Source: Nansenia antarctica
Lineage: Eukaryota > Chordata > Actinopteri > Argentiniformes > Microstomatidae
Assembly (NCBI GenBank): GCA_963989245.1
Contig: OZ022345.1
Span: forward strand, 33,015,295 to 33,079,294
DNA length: 64,000 bases
Direction of reading: 5' to 3'
The notes below the pieces were generated by a model. It was given only the letters and a program-made list of their open reading frames with translations. It was not told where the DNA came from and did no database searches. Below are positions 1 through 11,575 of the stretch, one piece after another; within the stretch, counting starts at the first letter, position 1; every line of letters starts with the position of its first letter. Both the position numbers and the translations under genes were made by a program.

Positions 1-430
1 GGAATTGCTTCGCAAACGCCCTGCTGCTCCTGTGCGAAATTTCTGACGAAAACAAGCTCTCTAGCTATTTTAGCCAAATAAATGTAGTTAAACTTGGAAC
101 AAGAAGCTTTTTTCCATCATTTATTAAGACAATCAAAGTTGAAACACTCTGTGCATATCAATCAGACTGACAGAAACGCCTACTTAAAGAGCCAGTTTGC
201 ATACCCTCTTGCTGGGGTTGATCTTGCTGTGGTTGATCTTGCTGGGGTTCATCTTCTGTCTCAAAGTGTCTGGTCTTCCGTGTCGCCTTAATCCTGACTC
301 AGTGTGGTTGAAAGACAGCGCGCACATCTTTTTGAACTTTGAAAGTGAAGGGGTTGGATACACACACCTGGTTTGACACACCTACAACTTCACGCCTCTG
401 GCAGACAGACCGGCACGCGGATAGACAAAG
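1..430. other. Unassigned leading sequence
   Basis: I see no gene or recognised repeat here. A short near-repeat of the phrase TTGATCTTGCTG(G/T)GGTT occurs twice around 217-250. The small open frames lack any recognisable motif. Confidence 0.4.
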
Positions 431-849
431 GAGCCTGGATGGCTACTATGAGAAACAAAAGAGCCTGGATGGCTACCGTGAGAAACAAAAGAGCCTGGAA
501 GGCTACCGTGAGAAACAAAAGAGCCTGGATGGCTACCGTGAGAAACGAAAGAGCCTGGAAGGCTACCGTGAGAAACAAAAGAGCCTGGATGGCTACCGTG
601 AGAAACGAAAGAGCCTGGATGGCTACCGTGAGAAACAAAAGAGCCTGGATGGCTACCGTGAGAAACGAAAGAGCCTGGATGGCTACCGTGAGAAACGAAA
701 GAGCCTGGATGGCTACCGTGAGAAACGAAAGAGCCTGGATGGCTACCGTGAGAAACGAAAGAGCCTGGATGGCTACCGTGAGAAACGAAAGAGCCTGGAT
801 GGCTACCGTGAGAAACAAAAGAGCCTGGATGGCTACCATGAGAGACAAA
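431..849. repeat. 30-bp minisatellite, 14 copies
   Basis: Fourteen head-to-tail copies of a 30-bp unit beginning GAGCCTGGATGGCTACCGTG. They differ mainly by an A/G change (AAACAAAA or AAACGAAA) and a T/A change in GGAT/GGAA. Because 30 is a multiple of 3 and the unit lacks stops, several frames stay open on both strands, giving 160-190-codon frames of pure decapeptide repeat. A second short array (units of GTGAAGTGT type) follows at about 858-893. Nothing indicates translation. Confidence 0.95.
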
Positions 850-1858
850 AGAGTGTAGTGTGAAGTGTGTGAAGTGTGTGAAGTGTGTGAAATGTGTGGC
901 ATCAGTACAAAGTTATGTTTTATCTGACTTACTGAAATAAAGGCATATGATATAAATGACGACATAGAAAGGATCTATTTGAAAAGAAATTCAGGGGCGG
1001 ATTTAGGATTGTAGGAGATCCGGGGCTTAGCCCAGAGGGATAATATAATGTGCGCGCAGAGCGCGCCGGAAAAATTTGCCTTCAACCTTCAACTTACCAC
1101 CACCTTAAAGCGGACAAAAGAGACTGGCACTGGAGAACACATATACATTCACACCCTTTAATGAAGCAAACTAATTGTGGTGGTTCTGGGCACAGAGGGA
1201 GGTCAGCACACGTAGCTCCCCCTGCAGGCCAGAACGCGCCATGTCCCCCACACTAATGCCTTAACTCACTCAAATACAGTCAGCAGCTGGTTGAAGTGAT
1301 TTCAGATCACTGATCCAGGTAACATGCCTCACATCCACTGAAAGAAGAACATATAAAACAAAAAGGGTATTAAGACTGACCATATCATGATATATAATAT
1401 ATATAATAACTATATCATGTAAAACAATAAAATAAAATGCATCTTATTCTCTTACAGTACATGTGATCCTGGCTGGCACCTCATAAACTTCAGATGTAAA
1501 AAACAAACATGAAATGCATCTTATTCTCTTACATGTGATCCTGGCTGGCACCTCTGCTGTCTTTTACTGCTGTGTTCTTCACTCCTTTCTTCTCACCCTG
1601 TTTTAATCTCTCCCTCTAGTTGTATCACTAATTTCCAATTCTCCTCCATTCTTTTCCTCACTGTGTTCTCTCTTCCTCACTCATTATACAGACTTTCAAA
1701 CTATAACTATACAAACTATTAAACATCAACATTATATCCATTCACGTTTTCTCATTCTTCAATTTCTTCATTGCACTCCTTTCCACCCCTCTCTCCCATC
1801 CCCATCTATTTTTTCTACTTTTCTTGTGGTGGCAAAATAAGGCTGTGCCGACGTGGCT

Positions 1859-3400
1859 TTAATTGAGCAAACCTTTGTCAGGTGTTATGGCATCGAGGTT
1901 GTTCTTCTCAATTGACATGATTGCCAGGTCATTGAGCCTGTCTTGGCCCATCGTGCTCCTTAGCCATGTGTGCAGACGGCGTAAGGCGCTGAAGGAGCGT
2001 TCACAGCTGCAGCTGCTAACTGGAATTGTCAGGGCCACTTGGAGGACAGCCTTCAGGGTTGGGAACATGTCTCTGTCAAGACTCTGGAACACAGTGGCTA
2101 TGTCAGGGAATTTCTTCTCTTTCTCCAGCGATATCTGGAAGAAACTTCTAGCCACCAGGAGTTCGTCTGGCTTCAGTTTTATTTTGTAATGCCTAGCAAG
2201 GCTTTTGAGAGCATCTTCGGAGAGAAAGGTCGCTGAGGTTGGGTTGCAGGCTTGAATGCCTGACATCAGCTCTGCTCCCACATCTGAAAACCGATGGGTG
2301 AGTTCCTGTATCATCCTGTCCAGGCACGGATAAAAAAGCTGACCTCTGAAATCACCTGGGGTGGTCAGATTGGAGGTTGCTCCACAGGCTGACTCCACCA
2401 CAAAACCATCCAATCGTTTTTGTTTCTGCCTGGGACCAACAGGTAGCTGAATGTGATGTTCCTCACAGGTCATGGCGCTCTTGAAAACATCTTCAGCCCC
2501 AGGGTCTGTGCGGAGATCTGTCAATGTTTTAACAATTGCCATCTTGTACTGCGCTGCTCCGCCCAAGTCCAAACTTTCCCCCTGCGGGTACCTGTGAAGC
2601 CCTTCAGTTATCCCGAGGAGTTTGGCAAACATCACCAGCATGTAGACCGTCTTCGGCTTGCAGAGATTTGACAGGATCCCTTGGGCCGTGGCTGTCTTTA
2701 TGGTCCTGAGACATGCAAGGATGGCAGGAAGGTTGTTCACAACAGCTTTTACAGACCTCACCTGGCTTGCCCATCGTGTTGTTGAGAGCTGCACTAGTTC
2801 AGATGGCTTTAATCCCAGTTGGTTCTGTATTTCTATGAACTTGTTATGATTCACAAGGGATTTGCTGAAAAATGTATACATGTTTTCCAGAAGGTCGAAG
2901 AATGCGGCAGCTTCCGGTATGGCTTTGCATGTGTGGCACAGGACTAGGTTGAGCTCATGTGCATAACAGTGTACATACACTGCTTCAGGGTGTCGCTCTC
3001 TGAAGCGGGCCTGGACACCCCCCACTGCTCCACTCATCACTGCTGCTCCATCATAATGTTTGTGCAACACACATGAGGTCCCCTAGTTTGTGAGACTGCA
3101 GCACTGCCTCTATTCCATCTGCAATGGACTTCGCATCAAATTTGTCTAGCTTATGTAGCCCAAGAAAAGCCTCTCTTGGGGTACCTTCCATTGTGACATA
3201 ACGAACACAGACTGCCAGCTGCTCTGTGTGGTGATCTCTGGCTTCATCTGCCATCACAGAGTACATCTTGGAGGATGTAATTTCTTTTGTGACATTTTCT
3301 GTTATTTCTTGTGCAATGCTGGTAATCATTTCGTTTTGGGACGAATGGGAGAGGTAGGTGGCATTTTTAGGAGGTGTATATTTGGAGAAATTAAGTTTGA
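1859..3400 (-). pseudogene. hAT transposase, catalytic and dimerisation part
   Basis: Reading from high to low coordinate: a segment with NATYLSHSSQ and MADEARDHHTE (first catalytic acidic region) runs to about 3051, then a 403-codon frame from 3070 to 1859 carries HYDGAAVMSG (second catalytic Asp), HCYAHELNLVL and, near its end, the hAT dimerisation motif SCERSFSALRRLHTWLR. The two halves are joined by a one-base frameshift at about 3050-3070, where an extra T in ACATTATGATGG breaks the frame. Apart from that lesion the protein is well preserved, which suggests a fairly recent death. An intron would join it to the zinc-finger exon at 4381. Confidence 0.8.
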
Positions 3401-4380
3401 ATAGGGTGAGTGTTGTGCAGTTTTAAGAAACATACTGTAGAAAGAAAAGAAAATTGTCAAATACCATAACGATTAAATCTTCACAATCCCCAATCATGTG
3501 TATATTATACATGTAATAATCTTGTGTCATTTACATATCAGTAACGGTATTAGTCCTAGCAATACAGGTATATAATTTGTATATTCAACATAGTTCAATG
3601 TTATGTTTACATCTTTTCCTCAGTAATGTTCTTCTCAGCATGCAGGTTGCTGTAGTTCTCGTGTGGAGCAAATGTCGTATTTACAGAAGGGCTGTTTAGG
3701 GCCTCTTAGGGCAGCATCTGGACACTCTGTTCCTTTCCTGTTGGTTACTTGAGGATGATCTGTTTCAGAAGCAGAGATTGAGAAAGACATGTTACACAAT
3801 GGTGGCATTCATAATAAAATAAAATGGCCGACTGCCCTTAGGGCCAAGTTATGGTGCCAGTACATTGTTGGATTGCCAAGAAAATGCTGATACAGTGCGG
3901 TGCAAAAGTCATGATGGCAGTAAATGACTTCACAGTTTTCAAAATAAAAATTAAACACATTTAAATATGTTTAACTGCAGCAAACTGTGATCAGAATAAA
4001 CAGATTATGCACAGCAAACAAAGGAAAACATGTGGGTGAGGAAAATCCCATTTGAATCCCATTGCATATCAAACAAAACATCTGGGTTAAGGAGAGAAAC
4101 AATAGGGCCCTGAGTTGAATATCGTAAATTGTAATCTCTCAAATTAATTAAACAAAGCAAAACACACCCCCACCCACCACACCCACACAAATCAGTTAGT
4201 AAAGAAAACCTCAAAAACTGTGGTAATTCAAAGGGGTGGGAGGCCACAGTAACATTTGGAATGAATTACATAATGCAAGATTGATCCATTGAAAATATGT
4301 TTTTCTGGTTGAGGTTACAAAATGAGAGAACGCATACAAATCCACAACCTTCCTACTGTAGCTTGAAAGGAAGAATCTGA

Positions 4381-4929
4381 TCACCTGACTGGGTCAAATT
4401 GTTTGAGGAGTTTCATGCATTCATGGAAGTTGCCTGGATTCTGGCTAGCCTCCTGCTCATCATGCCCACAGAATGGGATGCCTTGCTTCCCAAAAAAGTT
4501 GGTTACACCCACAATGCGCTGAAGGTATTGGCGCCTCTCCAATATTTCTTCTGCGCTTGCAGTATGCAGCAGCTCAACCACATCCCCATGAGTTCCTGTG
4601 CTTTTAAAGCTCTGCCAACATGTCATGCTTGACTTGTGGAGGTCAGTTTTCTCATGCTCACGGAAGGAATCCAAAGCCCTTTTCCAGTTAAAAAGTCCGG
4701 AGCTACTGAGGAGAGCATCTTTATGGGTGCGAATATTCTGCCTTCCAAACTGCTGACATGGAAAGCAAAATGCAGAGTTTCTGGCTACAGAGTACTCCAG
4801 CCATTTAAATTGCTCGAACCAGCTCTTATGAAATGCTCTCTGCTGGGTACCAAATTGGCTGAAGGGGTACTGGGGGAGGCACACCTGCTTAGGGCCACTT
4901 TCTTTTGTCCCTAAATCAATAGCAGACAA
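4381..4929 (-). pseudogene. hAT transposase N-terminal zinc-finger exon
   Basis: This 182-codon minus-strand frame contains the TTF-type zinc-finger signature (FHKSWFEQFKWLEYS, then FCFPCQQF) and the following DUF4371-like start. It ends at QFDPVR next to a plausible minus-strand donor (CAG|GTGATC at about 4379-4385). The next coding segment is about 1 kb downstream on the minus strand, so the transposase was probably spliced. Confidence 0.75.
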
Positions 4930-4989
4930 TCCACCTGCTGTCCCTTGTTGCTCTGCTGTCCCTTGCTGCTCCTCCCTACATGTAGCTGA

Positions 4990-6156
4990 CTCATCTGTGT
5001 GACAAAAATAAAGTCCTCACAGTCAAATCAACTTCAATTTCATTATAGCTCAAATTCAAATTAAAATTCAGATGTTGGTAGATTGCAGTATTATTGACAA
5101 ATGAAGCCAGTTAGTGATAAAGGCCTGGAGCCTTAATTTAAAAAGTTTAGGCAGAGATTTCTACAGGGGAAGACCTGGTGCCATGACACGAGGCACAGGG
5201 AGTTTTAGCCTGTTCTCCCTGCGTTCGCAAGGGTTTCCCCCATAAGAACCTCACAGAGAAAAAAAACACATGAACAGGTTGCCGATGCTGACTTTGTCTT
5301 TATTTCAAGGAGCTAATCCAACACCTCACATTCATCATCACTCATGTCTGGGGAGCTGTCATTCTCCTCCTCTTCCTCCTCTACTTCAAGAAGGGAGGAA
5401 TCAAGGGGGTTGAAACAGTAAGTGTGACTGTAGGTTTTAAAAACCTCCGACTGCTAACAAGTGGCGTGCAGTGTCCTCCTCAAGCTGCACAGCAGTCCTC
5501 CATACCCTAGAGCTGTGTGGTCTGGTGGAATATCTGCAAGAATTTTTTTTTAAAAAGGAAAAAACTGTCATCATGACTACTAGAAATGACAACTCAGAAG
5601 GACTTTCAACCAAAACAAGGGCTATCACTATGTCTCACCTCTAGGAGGCAGTTTGGCTTATCAGGCTACACCACCATACATTCATTGCGAATTTGCGCTT
5701 GTTAGTCATCATCAGTGGTGGATAAGAAGTGTGTGTGTGGATAAAGAGTAACTAACTCTATAGGCTAGACTAACAAACCTTCCAGTCTGATAAGAGTTCA
5801 GTCCCTGTTTAATTTGTGTTCACCTCAATGATTAGACCCTCATCGATTTGACAAAAAACTTAATGCGTTTTGATTGGTAAAAAATGTGATTGGCTAAAAA
5901 CTAGTCTGACTCAACGGATGTAGGTTTCGGCAATAAACCTTGTCATTCTTTGTCACACTGCCCAATCAGTGGCGACGAAAAAATCTGATTAATCGGGTGG
6001 CACTGTCATGCCAAAACCTGGCAGGCCTAATCGTTTCGAACGCTCTTGCTAATCGTTTGCTAATTTTAACCCCGATTTAGCTGTCGCCGACCAGTTTCTT
6101 GCGGTCGGAGACAAACTCCTCCCGTCGTTGCAAACCCGGGGACGCGCCGTCTCCGA
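4990..6156. other. No gene seen; AT-rich intergenic DNA
   Basis: I find no motif-bearing frame. A short glutamate-rich stretch on the minus strand near 5350-5400 is low complexity. From about 5950 the sequence becomes GC-richer and leads into the tandem array that follows. Confidence 0.4.
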
Positions 6157-7023
6157 CGCTCGTTTAATGTGACAGGCTCAGAGACGTTTAATGTGACAAG
6201 GCTCAGAGACGTTTAATGTGACAGGCTCAGAGACGCTCGTTTAATGTGACAGGCTCAGAGACGCTCGTTTAATGTGACAGGCTCAGAGACGCTCGTTTAA
6301 TGTGACAGGCTCAGAGACGTTTAATGTGACAGGCTCAGAGACGTTTAATGTGACAGGCTCAGAGACGCTCGTTTAATGTGACAGGCTCAGAGACGCTCGT
6401 TTAATGTGACAGGCTCAGAGACGCTCGTTTAATGTGACAGGCTCAGAGACGCTCGTTTAATGTGACAGGCTCAGAGACGTTTAATGTGACAGGCTCAGAG
6501 ACGCTCGTTTAATGTGACAGGCTCAGAGACGCTCGTTTAATGTGACAGGCTCAGAGACGTTTAATGTGACAGGCTCAGAGACGCTCTTTTAATGTGACAG
6601 GCTCAGAGACGCTCGTTTAATGTGACAGGCTCAGAGACGCTCGTTTAATGTGACAGGCTCAGAGACGCTCGTTTAATGTGACAGGCTCAGAGACGTTTAA
6701 TGTGACAGGCTCAGAGACGTTTAATGTGACAGGCTCAGAGACACTCGTTTAATGTGACAGGCTCAGAGACGCTCGTTTAATGTGACAGGCTCAGAGACAC
6801 TCGTTTAATGTGACAGGCTCAGAGACGCTTGTTTAATGTGACAGGCTCAGAGACGCTCGTTTAATGTGACAGGCTCAGAGACGCTCGTTTAATGTGACAG
6901 GCTCAGAGACGCTCGTTTAATGTGACAGGCTCAGAGACGCTCGTTTAATGTGACAGGCTCAGAGACGCTCGTTTAATGTGACAGGCTCAGAGACGCTCGT
7001 TTAATGTGACAGGCTCAGAGACG
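6157..7023. repeat. 28/24-bp minisatellite, about 32 copies
   Basis: Tandem units GCTCGTTTAATGTGACAGGC followed by TCAGAGAC (28 bp) are mixed with a 24-bp variant lacking the leading GCTC. Copies are nearly identical, with rare changes (ACTC, GCTT, CTTTT). The array is flanked by GC-rich sequence with CCGTCTCCGACG on the left and CGGAGGACCGCCGATCC on the right. Confidence 0.95.
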
Positions 7024-7209
7024 CAATCGGAGGACCGCCGATCCCGTCGGAGGGGCCGTCGCAGGGCTCCAGATCTTTTCAAACATGTTTCATTTTATCG
7101 GCCAACGGAATCTACAATCTGCTAGTCTGACATGGGCAACGACCCGTGTGGACAGCACAGCCAATGAGAGGTCGAGGAAATGCAGCGCGGAGGAGGCGTG
7201 AAAGTAGAA

Positions 7210-7255
7210 ATGGCTATTTATATAATAGTAAATAGCCTATTATATAAATAGCCAT
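7210..7255. repeat. Perfect 19-bp hairpin
   Basis: ATGGCTATTTATATAATAG at 7210-7228 is the exact reverse complement of 7237-7255, with an 8-base loop. A further ATGGCTATTTT occurs near 7291. The palindrome is AT-rich and lies in a TATA-rich stretch (7255-7290). Confidence 0.85.
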
Positions 7256-7494
7256 ATATGTATATATATGTATATATTACATATAGTAATATGGCTATTT
7301 TCTAGTAGAAATTAGCTCCATCTTTTTTTGACAGCTGTCAACGTCTCGTCATCATGTGCTGATATCGCGACACTACAGCTTGGCGAATCGTCCTGACCAA
7401 GTGAAGAATCTTGTAGTCTGTGAGCCCCCGTCGTTGCCACATCCTGTAGTGTGCGCGCCGCTGCAACGCGGACACCAGCACGACGAGAAGGGTC

Positions 7495-7660
7495 CAGCTG
7501 CAGGCATCAAATCCATCACCCGGAAATGTGATGTACCATACGTCATCATACCGCGCCTGCATATTTGCATAGACTACGTCATCGCCTTACTACGGTGGAA
7601 ACTACGGTGGAAACCATGAATCGCCTTACTACGGTGGAAACTACGGTGGAAACCATGAAC
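7495..7660 (-). repeat. Fragment of an interspersed repeat plus 39-bp duplication
   Basis: Positions 7495-7545 are the near reverse complement of 10990-11045 (shared core CATCACCCGGAAA). Immediately after, a unit starting TCGCCTTACTACGGTGG (39 bp) is present twice at about 7580-7657. Confidence 0.6.
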
Positions 7661-7894
7661 ACATTTCCAGCAATGGATTTGGTCACAGACAGAATTTGTG
7701 TTATTAGTGTGATCACGATATCCGACCTCATGTACAATCCTCATAGCTTTTTTCTGTAGTGTAATCAATGGGTTTAAAGTGCTTTTATATTCATTTCCCC
7801 ATATCTCCACACAGTAACTCAAATAGGGTAAGACAAGACAACAATATAGAGTATACAACATCCTCTGTTCCAGAATATGTTTTGCCCTGCACAA
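7574..7894 (-). pseudogene. Non-LTR retrotransposon RT C-terminal fragment
   Basis: A minus-strand frame contains LYTLYCCLVLPYLSYCVEIWG followed by LQKKAMRIVHEVGYRDHTN, typical of the segment after the reverse-transcriptase domain of fish LINEs. The catalytic part is absent, so this is a truncated copy. The last 100 bp of the open frame runs into the neighbouring duplication and is not LINE-derived. Confidence 0.65.
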
Positions 7895-7959
7895 TACTGC
7901 AATACTCCTTGATACTTTGGATCTAACGTATCTTATATGAGATTTCCAACAGAATTTAC

Positions 7960-9060
7960 TGGGCTTAAAGTGCAGACTCTCAGCTTTAGGTTAAGGGTAT
8001 TCACATCCAAATTGAAGGAAGGGTTTATGAATTATAGCTCTTATATATAATAACCAAAAGTAATTAGACAATTGACTCAAAAGCTGTTTCATGGGCCAGT
8101 GTGGGCTATTTATTCCTTCATTATTTCTTTATCAATTAAGCAGGTAAAAGGTCTGAGTTGATTCCAAGTGTGGCATTTGCATTTGGAGGCTGTTGCTGTA
8201 TACGCACAACATGCAGTCAACAGAGCTCTCAATGCAACTGAAACAGGCCATCCTTAGGCTGTAAAAACAAAACAAAAATCCATCAGAGAGATAGTGGGAA
8301 CATTAATACTGGCCAAATTAACTGTTTGGTACATTCTTAGAAAAAAAGAATGCCCTGGTGAGTGTGATGACATGGACATGCATGGCTTCCAATGGCACTG
8401 GGTCACTAGTGTTTATTGATGATGTGAAGACAGAAGCAGACAGATGAATTCTGAAGTGTTTAGGGATATTCTGTCTGCTCAGATTCAGACAAATTCAGCA
8501 AAGTTGATTGGATGGTGCTTCACAATACAGATGGACAATGACCCAAAATATAGTGTGTAAGCAACCCAGGACTTTTTTTAAGGCAAAGAAGTGGAATATT
8601 CTGCAATGGCCCGAGTCAATCACCTGATCTCAACCCAATCAAGCATGCATTTCACTTGCTGAAGACAAAACTAAAGGCAGAAAGACCCACGAACAAACAA
8701 CAACTGAAGACTGCTGCAGTAAAGGCCTGACAAAGCACCACAAAGGAGGAAACCCAGCATTTGGTGATGTCCATGTGTTCCAGACTTCAGGCAGTCATTG
8801 CCTGCAAAGGATTCTCGACAAAGTATTAAAAATGAACATTTTACTTACTGTATGATTGTTAATTTGTCCAATTACTTTTGAGCTCCTGAAAATAGGGGAC
8901 TGTGTATAAAAATGGTTGCAATTCCTAAATGTTTCATACAATATTTTTGTACAACCCCTTGAATTAAAGCTGAAAGTCTGCACTTCAATTACATCTTGAT
9001 TGTTTCATTACAAATCCTTTGTGGTGGCATACAGAGCCCAAATTATGGAAATTGTGTCAC
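7960..9060 (+). mobile_element. Tc1/mariner-type fossil
   Basis: The left end (about 7965-8070) is partly inverted relative to the right end (about 8880-9060); both carry the terminal phrase AGACT(C/T)TCAGCTTTA or its complement. The interior reads as a badly decayed Tc1 transposase on the plus strand: ATGGACAATGACCC at about 8530 encodes the MDND catalytic-Asp motif of the DDE domain, and CCCAATC near 8635 fits the following segment. Stops and indels remove any long frame. Confidence 0.6.
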
Positions 9061-9686
9061 TGTCCAAATACCTCCAGACCTAACTGTATATAAATAAAAG
9101 AATGTCAATGACCCCAGGTGTGGGACTTTATTAGGTCAAACAGGTTTGAGGGGTCAGGCAAAGGACTTGGTAGAGTCAGGCAAGGGTCAGGCGATCATCG
9201 TTGTAATCCATGGAGCAGGGCAGGATCCGTGGTGCAAGGTGCTGGGCTGGAGGTGTCCATGGTGCTGAGTGCCCACTGATGAGCTAAATAAAACATTATA
9301 TTTCTGATGAGTCAACAGCACTAGGGCTCCTTCACAAAACCCTTACTGGAATCTTCATACACTCTGTGAATTAGTCTTTACTTTCTGATGAGTCAACAGC
9401 ACTAACCCCATCCAGTGCGACATGTAGATAGCATATATTTAGAATATGTAAAATGCAAACACCAGAAATGCAAGAAAGTTTGAGGTATACCAAATGGAAT
9501 TAATAACAAGTGTTATGACCCTTCTGTCTAGAGTAAAATAAGGGCCTAGGGTAGAGTGCACAATGTACAGGTGTGTTGCAACACAAATGCCCCAAAAAGT
9601 GTACAAGGGATCAAATCAATTCAAGTTTTATTTGTATAGCGCATTTCTTACAAGATGCGACTCAATGCGCTTCACGTAATGACAGA

Positions 9687-10252
9687 TGTTCAGTGTCCAG
9701 TGTAGTGTAGTGTTCAGTGTTGTGTCCAGTGTCCAGTGTAGTGTTCAGTGTTGTGTCCAGTGTAGTGTAGTGTAGTGTTCAGTGTTGTGTCCAGTGTCCA
9801 GTGTAGTGTTCAGTGTTGTGTCCAGTGTCCAGTAGTGTTCAGTGTTGTGTCCAGTGTAGTGTAGTGTTCAGTGTTGTGTCCAGTGTCCAGTGTAGTGTAG
9901 TGTTCAGTGTTGTGTCCAGTGTCCAGTGTAGTGTAGTGTTCAGTGTTGTGTCCAGTGTAGTGTTCAGTGTTGTGTCCAGTGTCCAGTGTAGTGTAGTGTT
10001 CAGTGTTGTGTCCAGTGTCCAGTGTAGTGTTCAGTGTTGTGTCCAGTGTCCAGTAGTGTTCAGTGTTGTGTCCAGTGTCCAGTGTCGTGTAGTGTTCAGT
10101 GTTGTGTCCAGTGTCCAGTGTAGTGTAGTGTTCAGTGTTGTGTCCAGTGTAGTGTTCAGTGTTGTGTCCAGTGTAGTGTAGTGTTCAGTGTTGTGTAGTG
10201 TTCAGTGTTGTGTCCAGTGTCCAGTGTAGTGTAGTGTTCAGTGTTGTGTCCA
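9687..10252. repeat. Composite minisatellite of GTGTCCA/GTAGTGTTC units
   Basis: About 570 bp of irregular higher-order repeats built from GTCCAGTGTCCAGTGTAGT and GTAGTGTTCAGTGTTGT. The open frame across it (9813-10181) encodes only repeated SVVSSVQC and is not a gene. Confidence 0.95.
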
Positions 10253-10429
10253 ACCCACAGTGGTCAGACACGGACAGCTCCGTTGGTGGCCAGTCGTCCC
10301 TCTGCTCGGGACCACAGCTCGGCGCCTGCAAAAAGTCAGCTCTCAAAAACAAGAAAACAAGCAATAAAAATAGGGGGATAAGTAATCGGTAGACATCTGA
10401 GAATGTATCTATTGTGAACTTTTAAATTA

Positions 10430-10590
10430 CATTAAGTGGTTGAAGACAACGCAGCATTTTTTAGCCCTGCCAGCTGTACATCATTACCTTTACCTGTCAC
10501 TATTTGCACTTCTGGTTATATGCATAACTGCATTTTGTTGTTGGTACTTGTACTCAGCAATGACAATAAAGTTGAATCTAATCTAATATC
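10430..10590 (+). mobile_element. L2-like LINE 3' tail
   Basis: The segment ends with CAATGACAATAAAGTTGAAT followed by CTAATCTAAT, the 3'-UTR end and short tandem tail typical of fish L2-like LINEs. No coding sequence remains. Confidence 0.6.
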
Positions 10591-10785
10591 TCTCTAATAT
10601 CTCTGATAACGCTAAACCACATAGGATTACCCAATTAGCCAAGCCAGATGAACAAAACTACGTGCGAAACAGCCGCGTAACACATGCAACAACCTAAATA
10701 ATAAATACACATCTGAAAACTATAACATGTTCATTAATAATATTTCGAAATTCTCACCTGAGCTGCATTTGCCATTGTATTTGTA

Positions 10786-10852
10786 ATTCTTCTTCTTCTT
10801 CTTCTTCTTCTTCTTCTTCTTCTTTTCTTCTTCTTCTTCTTCTTCTTCTTCT
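10786..10852. repeat. (TTC)n microsatellite
   Basis: About 22 TTC units with one interruption (TTTTC). Confidence 0.98.
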
Positions 10853-10984
10853 TATCAATTGCGTGTTCAAATTATTGTTCGTTAAAAATGCCCTATAAAA
10901 TGTCGCCGTGTTTTTAGGATAAGATCCTTCAAAATCTCGCGGTTTCTCGCGGTTACTTACCGACGCGCTTACGATGACGCGCTC

Positions 10985-11256
10985 CAACCAAATGGTACAT
11001 CACGTTTCCGGGTGATGGATTTGATGTCTGCAGCTGGACCCTTCTCCAAAAATCTGCCTCTGTTACTCGACAAACGCTCCGAAGCGTCGGCTTCATCTCG
11101 CCATCACTATTGAAAAGTCGTCTAGTGTGTAGCCGCCTTAACAGGCGCGCCCCTGCGCTTTCAGAACGAGCTACCCCAATCTCACGTCGGAATTCGACGT
11201 TTGGATGCGATGGACAAACATCGAATTCTGACGTCTGCCGTGTGAGACCAGGTTGG
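10985..11256 (+). repeat. Interspersed repeat with palindromic GTCGGAATTCGAC core
   Basis: This sequence shares long blocks with 15717-16345 and 20990-21100, including ATCTCACGTCGGAATTCGAC, TGGATGCGATGGACAAAC and CTGCCGTGTGAGACCAGGTT. It ends at GACCAGGTTG next to the polypurine tract. It has no coding capacity and is best read as a member of a non-autonomous repeat family. Confidence 0.7.
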
Positions 11257-11257
11257 T

Positions 11258-11452
11258 GTGTGAGGGAGAGGGAGAGAGGGAGAGGGAGAGAGGGAGAGGG
11301 AGAGAGGGAGAGGGAGAGAGGGAGAGGGAGAGAGGGAGAGGGAGAGAGGGAGAGGGAGAGGGAGAGGGAGAGAGGGAGAGAGGGAGAGGGAGAGAGGGAG
11401 AGGGGGAGAGGGAGAGGGAGAGGGAGAGGGAGAGGGAGAGGGAGAGGGAGAG
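11258..11452. repeat. Polypurine (GGGAGA)n tract
   Basis: About 195 bp of GGGAGAGGGAGAGAGGGAGA-type repeat, uninterrupted purine on the plus strand. It lies about 120 bp upstream of the first recognised exon of the chromodomain gene. Such tracts can form triplex DNA; any promoter role is conjecture. Confidence 0.97.
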
Positions 11453-11575
11453 CCCGCATGTATGATGTGTCTCTTTCTGGTTCCCCAATCATCTTTTTTG
11501 GCTCTCAGTCTCCGACTGCCCTAGCAGGATCCGGGTCTCATATCCTTCTCACCTTTTTCACCCCGACCTGTTTTC

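Larger units (their letters stand above)
992..4990 (-). mobile_element. Decayed ZMYM1-like hAT transposon
   Basis: A hAT-type terminus reading CAGGGGCGGATTTAGG starts at 992. The minus strand then carries, in coding order, a TTF-type zinc-finger exon (4381-4929) and a catalytic/dimerisation exon (1859 to about 3400), the layout of fish transposases usually annotated as zinc finger MYM-type protein 1-like. I could not find the matching terminus or target duplication on the high-coordinate side, so that boundary is only approximate. Confidence 0.65.

Noticed and set aside
339..863. 174- and 161-codon frames and a 191-codon minus frame
   Set aside because: They read straight through the 30-bp minisatellite; openness follows from unit length and lack of stops.
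6157..7023. CRISPR-like array
   Set aside because: Units are contiguous without spacers, the genome is eukaryotic, and there are no cas genes.
9813..10392. Cys/Val/Ser-rich 122- and 64-codon frames
   Set aside because: Produced by the GTGTCCA/GTAGTGTTC minisatellite; no start context or non-repeat domain.
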